A DNA stretch of 64,000 nt from Orientallactaga sibirica (lineage: Eukaryota > Chordata > Mammalia > Rodentia > Dipodidae). Location of the stretch: assembly GCA_036365145.1 (NCBI GenBank), contig JAEOAD010002183.1, positions 2,046,001-2,110,000 on the forward strand, written 5' to 3'. The notes under the pieces are model-generated. The model did no database searches. It was not told the origin of the DNA and saw only the letters and a list, made by a program, of their open reading frames with translations. Both the position numbers and the translations under genes were made by a program. Below, in pieces: positions 33,540 through 44,138 of this stretch. Positions within the stretch are counted from its first letter, which is position 1; every line of letters begins with the position of its first letter.

Positions 33540-33655
33540 GCTTTTTGAAATGAGGGTTCCCTATAGATCCCAGAATGACCTGAAACTTGCAGCAAGTCTC
33601 CTGCCTTGGCTTCCCAAGTACTGAGCTTACAGGTGTGACCCAGCATGTCCAATGA
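33540..33655 (-). mobile_element. Diverged B1-like SINE
   Basis: TGAAATGAGGGTTCCCTATAG, CTTGGCTTCCCAAGTACTGAGC and TTACAGGTGTGACCCAGCATG are antisense B1 blocks. Confidence 0.5.
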
Positions 33656-33659
33656 CCTA

Positions 33660-33960
33660 TTTGTTTTTGAACTTCCTTGGCAAATTACTTAACTTTTGTA
33701 AATCTGTTTCTCCAACGGTAAAGCAGAGATTATAACGACAGTGGTATTTGACATTGCTAGTGATAACCATTGGTCCAGGCTGTGTGCTTATTGCTTTCAA
33801 CAGAGATTATTTCAGGTAATCTCTAAACAATCCTGTCTAATGAATGTCAACACAATCATGCTCACTTTACAGATGAGGAAAGAGACTTAAAGCACAACAG
33901 CAATTACACAGAGGAGCCAGGATCTGCTGTTTCTAAGATCCGTGGACTTCCAGGCTTTGG
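33660..33960. mobile_element. Two MIR-like relics in opposite orientation
   Basis: A plus-strand MIR core (GGCAAATTACTTAACTTTTG, TCTGTTTCTCCAACGGTAAAG) occupies about 33675-33750. An antisense MIR (TATTTCAGGTAATCTCTAAAC, TCACTTTACAGATGAGGAAAG, TTACACAGAGGAGCCAGGATC) occupies about 33778-33960. Confidence 0.6.
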
Positions 33961-34688
33961 TAGAAGAAGCAAGAAAGAGCAGGGGAAGTGGCAGTCTCTG
34001 GCCCTCTTAGGAAATGCTAAGTATGATTAATGCTTTTATTTCTTCCTTACTAGGAAGCTTTTCCAGCCATTAAAAATATTCACCTGACTGAATGGAAACA
34101 AAGCGACTTTTGTACTGAAATAAGTGATGAAATTTTAGCAGGGGCCTGGCCACCTTGAGATGGAACGTGCAGAAATGCCTCTTGAGTCTTCAGCCATGAG
34201 TAACCAGTTATAAGCGGTCACTAGAGAAAGTATTCTAGTGGGGAGTGTTTTTCTTTCCTTTGGGATACAATGGGTTTACTGTTATTACTAACAGATATGG
34301 GCAGACAATTACAGGCTTGAGCGAGGTAATCACATCTCCTATTTTCAAGCTCAGTCACCTCTCGGGTCAAGGAATCGTACAATATAATGGCTTAAATGCT
34401 GCCCTGTGCCACCATTTCACGACTGAAGGCCACCTGCGTTGAGATTTATCTTTGCTCTGCAGGGTACAAGTATGTGTGCACTCATATGAGGGATCCACAT
34501 TTTTTGTGCTATCCTGGCTCCCATTCAAGCTTACCTGATAACTGTTTCTTTTGACAAAAAGGGTAAGACAAAAGACTTAGTCCCGCTCTCAGCTCTGCTA
34601 CAATTCCTTTGCAATTCTGAAGCTCTTGCTCATTTGTGAAAGTAGGGCATGCTCACAACGTGCGCTTTTTCATCCTTTGGCAAAAGGC
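33961..34688. other. Unassigned DNA
   Basis: No gene or repeat is recognised. An open frame at 34245-34442 has no similarity I can name. Confidence 0.4.
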
Positions 34689-34689
34689 A

Positions 34690-35015
34690 GGGTTGCCTAG
34701 CAAGCACAAGGGCCTGAGAGGGCATGAGGCCACCTGAGTTGAATTCCTCAGGACCCTTATAAACAGTTGGGTATGGCCACACATGCCTGTAAACCCAGTT
34801 CTATGGGAAGCAGAGCCAGAGAATCCGAGAATCCCTGGGGCTCAGGAAAACTGCAGCTCTGCATTCTGAGACTTAGTCTCAAAGAACTAGGCAGATGAGT
34901 GTTAGAAGCTACTCAACACTCTCCACTGGCCTCCGTGCACACAAAGGCACACCTGCACTTGCAAGGCATACACCACACAAACACATTAACTAACATGTGC
35001 AAAAATAAATAAATG
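34690..35015 (+). mobile_element. B4/RSINE composite SINE
   Basis: GAGTTGAATTCCTCAGGACCC (head), then CACACATGCCTGTAAACCCAG and ATCCCTGGGGCTCAGG (B1-like body), GACTTAGTCTCAAAGAACTAGG and a CA-rich end with an AAATAAATAAAT tail follow B4 order. The 5' head is incomplete. Confidence 0.65.
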
Positions 35016-35734
35016 AGAGCCAGAAAAGCCTTAGAGTCCAAGATAGTATCAAGCATATAGCTGACTCTCAATAAACACACCAGTGAATGACAGTCCACAT
35101 ATTTCAGTTACAGCCTAGCAGAAGTCTATAAAACAATTACCCGGTGAGTTGAGTTGACTGCAATGCATGTGTCAGGGAACCTTGGCTGTCAGCAACCATC
35201 CTATTTCTCTCCATCCACTATTGAGACATCTTCACGAACATTTCCAGCAGAATGTGAGTAGTATTTACAAAGAAAAACAATTAGAGATTTGCCAAATGTT
35301 CCTCTTCTCCAGCAGTATTAGATATGGCTTGGATGAGGAAAAGAGCGAAGTATTGAAGTGTCAGTGATCTGCTGATCTTAGTGAAGCAGTCTGTGCCTGT
35401 CAACCACGACTAACCATTCTAGAGCCACGGATAGCCCCCGACTCTAAGGTCTCTGTCCTCAAGTTCCCTTGATGAGATAAGTAGAAGAGAAGCCATTCTT
35501 TGACAACCTCTGAAGTCTTCAGACATGATGATCCCCCCGCATGTGGAAGAGGATATGCTAAGGAGGCCCTCTGAACCGGTTTGTGTGCTTTCATGTGCAT
35601 CCAGTTGCTTACAAATACACTGCGATGATTTCCTGTCTTCTGATGAGACCCCCAACTAGAGCTTCTACCATGACTGCCACATCTGCCTGCCTCTAGGGGC
35701 TTCTGGGCTAAGCTGAGTCAAAAACAAATTCACT
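35016..35734. other. Unassigned DNA
   Basis: No gene or repeat is recognised. Confidence 0.4.
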
Positions 35735-36230
35735 TGTTCTTTGATAAACTCATACATGTATATACTGATTTCTGATCATATTCATCCCATTACCCTTTCT
35801 TAGTCCCCCTCCCACTCCACTGAACTCCTTCTTCCACCATTTACCGGTGGCTACACCCTTGAAGAGAATAGCTCCCTAGACCCGAGTAGCTATTAACTGC
35901 CATTTCCCCCCTCAGCAGAGGTGGGGATCTCATGAACCCCTCCCCCATCCATGGGAGAATATTGACTGGTCCATATCTTGCTCTGGCAACCACCACTGCT
36001 AGGAGTTTATGAGCGCAATGCCACGTCACATCCAGATGAGACAGTTCCACAGCAACTGTCCTTACCCTCCAGCATCTACGTCCTTTCTGCTCCTCTTCTA
36101 CAGCATTCCCTGAGTCTTGGCAGGGTGCTATAGATTCCCATACAGGACTGAGCACTCAATAGTCACTTATTTTCAAGATTTTTTTACCAGTTATGAGTCT
36201 CTGCATTAACACCATCCAATGAAAAAAGCT
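35735..36230 (-). mobile_element. L1 3'-UTR relic, minus orientation
   Basis: TTCTGATCATATTCATCCC, CCCCCTCCCACTCCACTGAAC, AGCTATTAACTGCCATTTCC and CTGAGTCTTGGCAGGGTG are L1 3'-UTR landmarks also found at 29908. It ends with CACTCAATAGTCACTTA. Confidence 0.65.
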
Positions 36231-36231
36231 T

Positions 36232-37168
36232 TTCTTGTTTTTAATTTTTATTGAAACCTTCCATACATACACACAACGTGCCCTGATCAGAATCCCCTCC
36301 CAACAAGTCTCCCTCACCCTCTCCACTGAACCCCTTTTCTTTCCAAGTAGTCCCTTCTGTTTTGGTTCAGTTTCTTTTTGTACTCTTCATTATCTACGAC
36401 GACATGTTGATGGCCCATTATTATGCAGGTCTGGTGCAGGTATCAGCAGCCTCTGTGAGGTCATGAATGCATGGCCACATAATGTCTGGGAGACAGTGTT
36501 CCAAGGCACTCATCCCCATCATTTGGCTCTGGCTCTTGCATTCTTTCTGCCACCTCTTCTGCAGTGGTCCCAGAGCCTTGGAAGGTGTGATAGAGATGTC
36601 TCATTAGTGCCGAATGCTCAACTCTCACTTCTCAGCACTTTGATGAGTTTTCATTCTCCCCAATAATCATCACCATCTGAAAAGAAAAGCTTCTCTAACC
36701 AAAAGTGAGAGTAACACTAATATACGGGCATAAACATAAAAATAAATATAAAGAAAGATCTAGAAATATCCTGTGTGCACTTCTCCCCAAACTCTTCTTT
36801 ACAAATTATTTATTTTTTAAGTTAGGTAACAAAGAAGTAGGTTTCCATGTGATTTATTCATAACATCTTTAATTTTGATTAACCCTCATCCCTCCTGGCA
36901 AAAAGCTTTTCTGGCCAAGGAAGACAGAAGTACTAATCTGTGGATAGAAACATAAATATTTATAAAGCAGTTTGACAGCACATCTGTTTAGATAAACAAC
37001 AGTAATCTGTTCCTCTCTAGGGCCTCTGACTTCCCCGGCCATGGCTTTTGACCTGGTTTACAGTACCAGGCATGAATTCTCTCTTGTGTGGTGTGCCTCA
37101 AATCCAATCAGAAAGTGGTTGGTTAACCTCATAATAGTCCTATGTCTGTGGCACCAGTGGGCACACAA
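36232..37168 (-). mobile_element. Second L1 3'-UTR relic, minus orientation
   Basis: TTTTTATTGAAACCTTCCATAC starts the element. CCAGAGCCTTGGAAGGTGTG, GATAGAGATGTCTCATTAG, GAAAAGCTTCTCTAACC and CAGTACCAGGCATGAATTC then follow the order of the copy at 31000. It abuts the relic to its left, so two L1 ends are stacked tail to head. Confidence 0.65.
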
Positions 37169-37169
37169 G

Positions 37170-37400
37170 ATGAAGGGCTTTTTAAAAAATATATTTTAGT
37201 TAGTTAGTTAGTTAGTTAATTAGTTAGTTAGTTAAGAAAGAGAGAATGGGTGTGTCAAGACCTCTAGCCACTGCAAACAAACTCCAGATGTGTGTGCCAC
37301 CACGTGCATCTGGCTTATGTAGGTACTAGAGTATTGAACCTGAGACCTTAGGCTTCACAGGCAAGTGCCTTAACCACCAAGCAATCTCTCAAGCTCAAGG
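37170..37400 (-). mobile_element. Dip-like SINE with (GTTA)n tail
   Basis: Its A-rich tail has mutated into a GTTA repeat (about 37198-37234). It is followed by AACTCCAGATGTGTGTGCC, GTGCATCTGGCTTATGTAGG, GTATTGAACCTGAGACC and the head complement AAGCAATCTCTCAAGC. Confidence 0.85.
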
Positions 37401-37748
37401 ATGAAGTTTTAACTTGTCCCTTTGCCTTGTCATCACATAACTGAGATTCAAGTTTCAAGCAGGACCATCTGACTAGCCAGGTTTAGCAGTCAGAGTTTGG
37501 GAGGCCAATTATCTGGCCCCTTTATGCACTTTACTGGGAAAGAAGGTCCTAAGACACACGGGGGAGGAGGTTTGCATGTTGCTCAGCTGCAGAAACATAA
37601 CTAGCATTCACTATATCGTAGCTCAAAAGGATAGCATCTGCATATTTTGATAATATATATCACTTAGAAAACATGGATAAAACTCAGTACAGTCACATGT
37701 CCAATGAGGCATGTTTCAGATTAATGTATATATTGTTAAGAATTCTTA

Positions 37749-37904
37749 GGCCTGGCGTGGTGGTGCATGCCTTTAATCCCAGCACTAGGGAGGTAGAGGT
37801 AGGAGGATTGCCGTGAGTTCAAGGCCACCCTGAGACTACATAGTTAATTCCAGGTCAGCCTCTGCCAGCAGGAGACCCTACCTGGATGAAAAAAAAATAA
37901 AAAA
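37749..37904 (+). mobile_element. B1 SINE
   Basis: GCCTGGCGTGGTGGTGCATG, CTTTAATCCCAGCACTAGGG, GTGAGTTCAAGGCCACCC and AGGAGACCCTACCTGGATG with an A-rich tail. Near full length. Confidence 0.9.
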
Positions 37905-38440
37905 GGCATTTTAGAGGTTGCTGTTGAATACCACATGCTACTGTCGTGTCCCAGCTCCTGCAAGAGTGCACAGATAAATCCAGAGAACTTAACTCTTGAC
38001 CAATTTTGGATTCCTCTCCTAAGTCCTCACACCTCAAAAATGGATGACAACCCCTGGTCTAGGGACCCAGCTCCAGACCTGCAGAAGGGCTTCAAGGAAG
38101 CTGGAGGCTTAGTGGAGGAAGGGCAATATATATGCCAAAAGGAAAACTTCTGGGTCTGTGCTTGGGGTCTTCAAGGTGATGAGCCAAAGTGAGGCTGAAA
38201 TGAGACCAGCAGGGAGCAGCCTGACCCTAGGGGACAAAAGCTGGCATAAAGTGAGTAAAGGGATGTCACAGTACAGTTTCCTCCTTCCCAAAAGAGCACC
38301 AGGAACTCCACCGAGGGATATGCATTGGAGAAAAGCCAACATACTCCTCCTACTCGTACACAGCTACCACCACCTTCTGACAGATGGGGCAGGAGTTGCT
38401 GTAGCGCACACCAGCTGAGCAGCCACTGCTTCAACTCAGT
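37905..38440. other. Unassigned DNA
   Basis: No gene or repeat is recognised. Overlapping frames on both strands at 37935-38446 show no family. Confidence 0.4.
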
Positions 38441-38829
38441 TCTCATGCTATCTGATGACTCTGCCTGGAGAGAACATCACATGCTACAGGTTAAGACCTC
38501 GGTCCCCACATCCTAACCTTACCTTCAGATACCAATCACAAGTAGTAGTAGGTTAGAGAACCAGCTTTGTACAGATGGTAGTGAATCCCAGAGAGACCCA
38601 AGCCTGTCAGAACAACAAGAAGAGAAAGATAACTGCCTAGCATGAAACAAGTCATCTCTGTCACATCTGGCAGTGCCCAAGTTAATATGATACAGAAAGT
38701 GGCAGGTTAAGTGTGAGTGCTGCTTTCCCTGCTGGTCAGAGAACCTTCTCCAGGGAGAGGGTGGTAGACACTGAGGAGACTCGACAATCATCAAAGCAGA
38801 AAATAAGACGCTGTTGAGTTCAACTCTAA

Positions 38830-39116
38830 GGGAGACTTCTAGCATGCCCTCCAAGGCTCAGGGAACATTGCAGAAGAGGGGTTGGAAAGAATGTAAAAGC
38901 CACAGGGCAAGAAAGTATACTGTGAGGCATTGTCCTCCTTACAGGAACTGACTGGTGCAAACACAGCCCCACACTGACTATCGCTACCCCACTGAAGAGG
39001 TTTCTCAGGGGAAAGAGGTAGGAGAAAGGGGACCCAAGAGGATAACCTTATGGGAATATGACCAATTTGCAGTATGTTCATACATTAAAGTTCCCAGTAA
39101 AATTTCAAGTTAAAAA
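38830..39116 (+). mobile_element. L1 3'-UTR fragment, plus orientation
   Basis: CCTCCAAGGCTCAGGGAACA, TTGCAGAAGAGGGGTTGG, AAAGAATGTAAAAGCCAC and the A-rich end (TTCAAGTTAAAAAATAG) are the plus-strand counterparts of L1 3'-UTR blocks at 4273-5440. The left limit may extend toward 38520. Confidence 0.6.
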
Positions 39117-39117
39117 A

Positions 39118-39312
39118 TAGGGTCAGGAAATGGCTCAGTGATTAAAGGAGCTTGATTGCAAAGCCTGCTAGCCAGGAGTTCAATTCCCCAGTACCCACAT
39201 CAAGCCAGATGCACAAAGTGGCATATGCTTCTGGAGTTTGTTTACAGCCACTAGAGGTTCTGGTGTGCCCATACTCTTACTCTCGCTCCTCTCTTACAAA
39301 TAAATAAATGTA
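39118..39312 (+). mobile_element. Dip-like SINE
   Basis: GGTCAGGAAATGGCTCAGTG, GTTCAATTCCCCAGTACCC, GCCAGATGCACAAAGTGGCA, TTCTGGAGTTTGTTTACAG and ACAAATAAATAAATG. Confidence 0.85.
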
Positions 39313-39935
39313 TAATAAGTTAAAAAATTTTTTAAAGAACTATAACTGCACTGAGGAGGGCCTCTAAGGAGCAGGGACTAGGGGATAAGAGTACAACTTG
39401 TTATAATATATATAAAATAAAAATTTTTTAAAGCTGACTACAGATTGGAATTCTTATGACTGCTCTCCTGGTGTTTGGCTAGTTTACTGGAGTTACTCAG
39501 AGATTTAGGGAAACACTTTTGATTTTAAAGGACATGGCTGACAAAGGCTACAGATGGAAGAAGTTCATAGAACAAGGTAAGGGAAAACAGCCCAGAGCTT
39601 CCACACCCTCAAGGAATCTTCCTGTGTTCAGCTTGTCAGTGGCTCACTGAGCCCAGCCAGTCCTTTTGGAGCCTTCCTCACATAGGGATGACTGATTATA
39701 TCATTAGCCATCAGTATGACCTCAGCCTTTAGCCCCTCTCTCTCCCTGGATTGGACGTGGGGCTGAAAGTCTCAGCTCTTCGTGCCTGGTTCTTTGTGCT
39801 GATCTTTCCCCAAGCAAGCTGACTAGTATGCCCCAGACACCAGTCAACAAAAGCATACAGAAGACACTGCTCACTCAGACATGCCGAGGTTTTAGTGGCT
39901 TTGTCAGGAAATCTAATTAACATCAATTAGATACT
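39313..39935. other. Unassigned DNA
   Basis: No gene or repeat is recognised. Confidence 0.4.
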
Positions 39936-39939
39936 TTGC

Positions 39940-40545
39940 AATCTTTCCCATAGGTATACTTGCATGAGTACATAGAGATACATGTAGAGAGATGTTCAGT
40001 AGTATTGGTGGCAGTCACAAAAGCACTGAAAATATCCATCAATAAAATAGTTCATTATATTCCTTATTGTATACTCACTCCTACACAAAATACAACCCTA
40101 AAGTAGAGCTGGTTTATAGTGGTATGACACTACTCTTGATATGTTAAGCAAGCAAAGAAAGTGACAAGACAGCATGATTCCATTTGTCTTCTATTTGTTT
40201 CCTTTGTGGAACAGTCTTGCTATGTAGTTCAGCCTGGCCTTGAACTGGATACCCTCTGGGTCAGCCTCCCAAGTGCTGGGATTACAGACATTTACCATCA
40301 CACTTGGCATGCACATGTACACACACACACATACACATACACATATATGTATATGCTACATATAATAACTGAGAAGGTTACCTAGAAACTGGGAATCAGA
40401 GGAGTAAACCTTTTTTTTTTCCTAATTTTATTTTCATTTGGCTATTTACTGGGAGCATGCCCTCTATTTATAATTAAAACAAACAAATTAAAATGCTATA
40501 AAGTGAGAAGTAAAGGAGTAAAAATTTTCAGTAACTAGCAGAAGT
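39940..40545 (+). mobile_element. Old L1 relic with a B1 inserted
   Basis: GTGGCAGTCACAAAAGCACTG, AAATATCCATCAATAAAATAG and GTAAGCAAGCAAAGAAAGTG-like text are old plus-strand L1. After a B1 at about 40190-40315, L1-like sequence resumes (AAACTGGGAATCAGAGGAG, ATTTACTGGGAGCATGCCC). Confidence 0.5.
40190..40315 (-). mobile_element. B1 SINE
   Basis: CTTGCTATGTAGTTCAGCCTGG, CTTGAACTGGATACCC, CCTCCCAAGTGCTGGGATTACAG and ACCATCACACTTGGCATG are antisense B1. A CA/TA repeat follows. Confidence 0.7.
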
Positions 40546-40549
40546 CAAA

Positions 40550-41764
40550 GGTCAAGAAATAAATTTTCCCCAATCAGGCTCCCTGCTACGGAGCTGTAGG
40601 CAGACAACTTCTTCCAGCCAAAAACATTCCTGCTTAAAGTCCCAAAGGGATAGCAACTGCATAACTGCATTCTGAATGCTCTTCAGAGCCTGGCCTCTGC
40701 TCAGCTCTGGAGAACCTGCCCTGCTTCCTGTCCAGGCATCAAGTGAGAGGGAAGAGCCAGGGAGAAGCACCTCCCATGTGTCATACCGCAGCCAGGCTCA
40801 GCAGATGTCACCTATAAGGGAGAGGTGCCCACCTCCTCTCAAAAAAAAAAAAAAAAAAAAAAATAAAGAGCCAATGACTCTTAAAAGCATGGGACAGCTG
40901 TGTGGTTCGGTGATGATGGTGGCCCCATTGGTGGTCATGGTTAAGAGGCCAGTGAAAGCTCATTCGGGTGAAATGACCTCTAGAGTAGAAAAGAATGAAC
41001 AAATGACAGAAGTGCCTCAGGTAATGAATTCTTGCTTCTGGGTAACCGCAAGCCATCCCCAACAGCTTCTGTTGAAGCTTGAATGACAAGGGTGTGGAGC
41101 AGGAAGCCAGTTTATAGGAAGATGTCAAAAAAAAAAAAAAATCTCTTCCTAATTTCCCACAAACATAAGAAAATTTTGCCTGTAGCAGACCCTGTGGGAA
41201 CCCTGCCTTGGATGTGTGCAAGAGCACCAGCCAAATGTGTTTGCCCACTTTACCCTGGACCACAATTCCCACTGTCCTATTTCTACCTTGGTTTCTCCCT
41301 TCTTCTCCTGAGCTTCTAAGAACTAACTCCATTGAGAAAATGAGCCACTGAGTCTACCCCCACTCCCAGTTTGGACAATCTGTGCAGTCCCAGTACGGAG
41401 TCTGGAGACAAAAGTTTGTTCCTGTCCTTCTGCTGGGCAACGCCCAGTGCCTGCTAGAAATCAATACTCAGCTGCCCTGGAACATGGCTGACTTGGAACA
41501 ACATACAAGATGCCCGTAGGCTGGGGAGGGGGCCTGGGCAAGCCTGGTAAAGGGTTTGACTTTTTTGGGGTGGTGACCATCATATCTGTCTGGGCTGCAG
41601 GCCCAAGACCCAACTTCCAGTCCACCATCCACAACTACTACTACCAAGGCAAGAAGGCCTGGCGCTCCTCCATCCTCAAAACACCTTGTTGGCATCTGTT
41701 GGGGAGATAGACTTCCTAACTCCTCCTTACAAGTTACAATGGGTTCCTTTCCCCTAGTGGGGTT
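40550..41764. other. SERP2 upstream flank, no gene assigned
   Basis: No known gene or repeat is recognised. A-runs lie at about 40842-40864 and 41128-41141, and the translations of nearby open frames (for example 40808-41332 minus) are partly poly-Phe or poly-Lys from these runs. A 66-codon plus-strand frame at 41510-41710, close to the CpG island, is discussed as a finding. Confidence 0.4.
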
Positions 41765-41958
41765 CCCTTAGACGTCTGAGGTCGGGTCATGCCCTCGCGC
41801 CACGTTCCCATCCCCCACGCGCGCACAAACGGCGCCGGGTCGCCCGAACCCTGGGCGCCGCCGCGTTCCACCGAGGGGCAGAGGCCGGGCCAGGCTCCCT
41901 GAGCTCCGCGCGGCTCTGCGGCGCCCGCCTCCCGCATCTCGCCTCCGCCGCCGCGCGG

Positions 41959-42192
41959 GTAGGTAGCTGGGGGGGACCGGAAGGATAGCGAGGAAGTCGG
42001 AGATGGTTTCCTGAGATGAGAGATTACTTCCGTCCGGGCGCTGGCCTCTCTCCCGAGCCGGCTGGCTGGTGCTGGGGAGCGGGGTGCGCGGGGCTTGGGC
42101 GCGCCGTGCCACCTGCAGCGCCCAGGCGGCCGCGGGGCCTCGGCGGTTCGCGCTTTGCCCTGGGGCAGCGGCTAACCCGGGCTTCCTTGCAG
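41959..42192 (+). other. SERP2: Candidate intron in the SERP2 5' UTR
   Basis: GCGCGG followed by GTAGGT at 41959 resembles a splice donor. GGCTTCCTTGCAG ending at 42192 resembles an acceptor, 34 bases before the start codon. If used, a non-coding leader exon would precede the coding exon. The pyrimidine tract is short, so this is speculative. The alternative is a single unspliced 5' UTR. Confidence 0.25.
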
Positions 42193-42205
42193 GTGGGAGT
42201 CCTGA

Positions 42206-42586
<381 letters not shown>

Positions 42587-42623
42587 TGAAGCCAACTGCT
42601 TGGGAACATAGTAGGTGTTGTAT

Positions 42624-42729
42624 GGGATGGTTGGATGGAAGATGGATGGATGGATTGGATGGATGGATGGATGGATGGATGGATGGATGGATGGATGGAT
42701 GGAATGGATGGATGGATAGATGGATGGAA
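42624..42729 (+). repeat. (GGAT)n microsatellite in SERP2 intron 1
   Basis: About 105 bases of mostly perfect GGAT/ATGG tetranucleotides, with interruptions (GGATTGGAT, GGAATGGAT, GATAGATGG), lie some 310 bp after exon 1. All open frames through it encode DGWM- or SIHP-type repeats and are not genes. Length polymorphism between individuals is expected. Confidence 0.95.
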
Positions 42730-43555
42730 GGTACCTACTATCTCTGGCCCTCACTCTTGCCAGTCCTCCCTCCCTCACATATACACACTGTATAAAGTAT
42801 TCTTTCCATACTCTTTAGAATGCTCCCCCTGCGAATGTTGAAAAACCTTAAAGTGGGCGGGAGACCCTACGATTGCTCACCCAGGCTCAGTCTGATGGTG
42901 TAACAACACAGACCAATCAGTTGCCAGGGGTTCTATGCCCCCAGAGCTGCAGATTAAATAAAGCCATACAACTGAATGTTAACTTAATACTTGTGTTTTA
43001 GGCGCAGGGGCTTCTAAAGGAGATTGTCTTCAACAGAAAATTCTAGGCCCTGTCAACATTCAAAGGCTTGAGTTGGTTGGTCTGTTGGGCAAAGATGGTT
43101 TCCAAGTCTGTGAGCAAAGCCGCCTGGAATCTATTATCCTGTACAGTTAAGTGGAAGTCCAGCTAAAGCTCCGGTTTGTCTGGAAATGCTTGCAGACTTG
43201 ATGAGGCAATGCCTTTTAGCCAAAGAAATTATGTTGGTTTGATTAACTAAGGAGAAGACTGGGTGTATAATCATCAACCCCAAATTCTTGCAAAACCAAG
43301 CAGAATTGTGATTGAGAACCCTTAGATCAAACTACTCAGCTTTGTACACAGCTCCAGTCTTAATTAACCCTTAAAATTCACTCACCTGGGAATTAGCTCA
43401 TTCAGCTATGATTAAGGCAGCGAAATGTCAACATTCCATGGAATGGGGACCAGATTTCCACATAGATCTACATTTCCCCTATTTATTTTACTCACACGAA
43501 AAAGTTGCTGCTCAAATTCAATTTTTAAAGAGTTTTTAATTTTTTTCTACTTTTC
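42730..43555. other. Unassigned intronic DNA, possible LTR relic
   Basis: Between about 42880 and 43050 there is a CCAATCAG box, then GCAGATTAAATAAAGCC containing AATAAA, reminiscent of an LTR R region. Neither ends nor family can be set. Nothing else is recognised. Confidence 0.3.
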
Positions 43556-43558
43556 TTA

Positions 43559-43890
43559 CTTGTATGTGTTTGTATGTATGCATATATGCATGTAGGTGGT
43601 ATGATGTGTGTATGGGTGCCCACATGTCACAACATGTGTGTGAAGGTCAGAGGAGAATCTTGGTGTGTTTCTCCTCTTCCACCTTCCTTTTACATAGGGT
43701 CTCTCTTGCCAATGCTGCTTGTGAAATCCCAGAGTCTCCTGGCTTGATTTCTCATTGCCAAAGTCATGTTAGGATGATAGATTGTGCACCACATTTTATA
43801 CTGGCTTTATGTGGGCACTGAAAAAGATGGGACTTCTATTGGCAGGCCTACAAGCAAGTGCCCTTATGATTGAACCATCTCTCCAGCCCC
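43559..43890 (-). mobile_element. B3/B4-type SINE
   Basis: A GT-rich start (GTGTTTGTATGTATGCATAT) is followed by GTGTGAAGGTCAGAGGAGAATC, GGGTCTCTCTTGCC, GGCTTTATGTGGGCACTG and the antisense head TTGAACCATCTCTCCAGCCCC. Minus orientation. Confidence 0.65.
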
Positions 43891-43929
43891 TAAATTAATT
43901 TTTAACTAGCATTAGAACATGGAGGATTT

Positions 43930-44138
43930 GGGGGCTGGTGGGATGTCTCAGTGGTTAAGGCACTTGCCTTCAGAGCCTAACAGCCTGAGTTTGATTCCTC
44001 AGTGCTCACCTAGAGCCAGATGCACAAAGTGGCACATGCATCTGAAGTTTACTTGCAGTGGCTGAAAGTCCTGGTGCACCCATTCTCTGTGTTTGTCTCT
44101 TTTCTATCTCTCTCTGCTTGCAAATAAATAAATAAAAC
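43930..44138 (+). mobile_element. Dip-like SINE
   Basis: GGGGCTGGTGGGATGTCTCAG, GTTTGATTCCTCAGTGCTC, GCCAGATGCACAAAGTGGCA, ATCTGAAGTTTACTTGCAGTGG and GCAAATAAATAAATAAA. Confidence 0.9.

Noticed and set aside
40808..41332. 174-codon minus-strand open frame
   Set aside because: It is interrupted by two poly-Phe stretches from A-runs and matches no family. Low-complexity translation is the simplest explanation.
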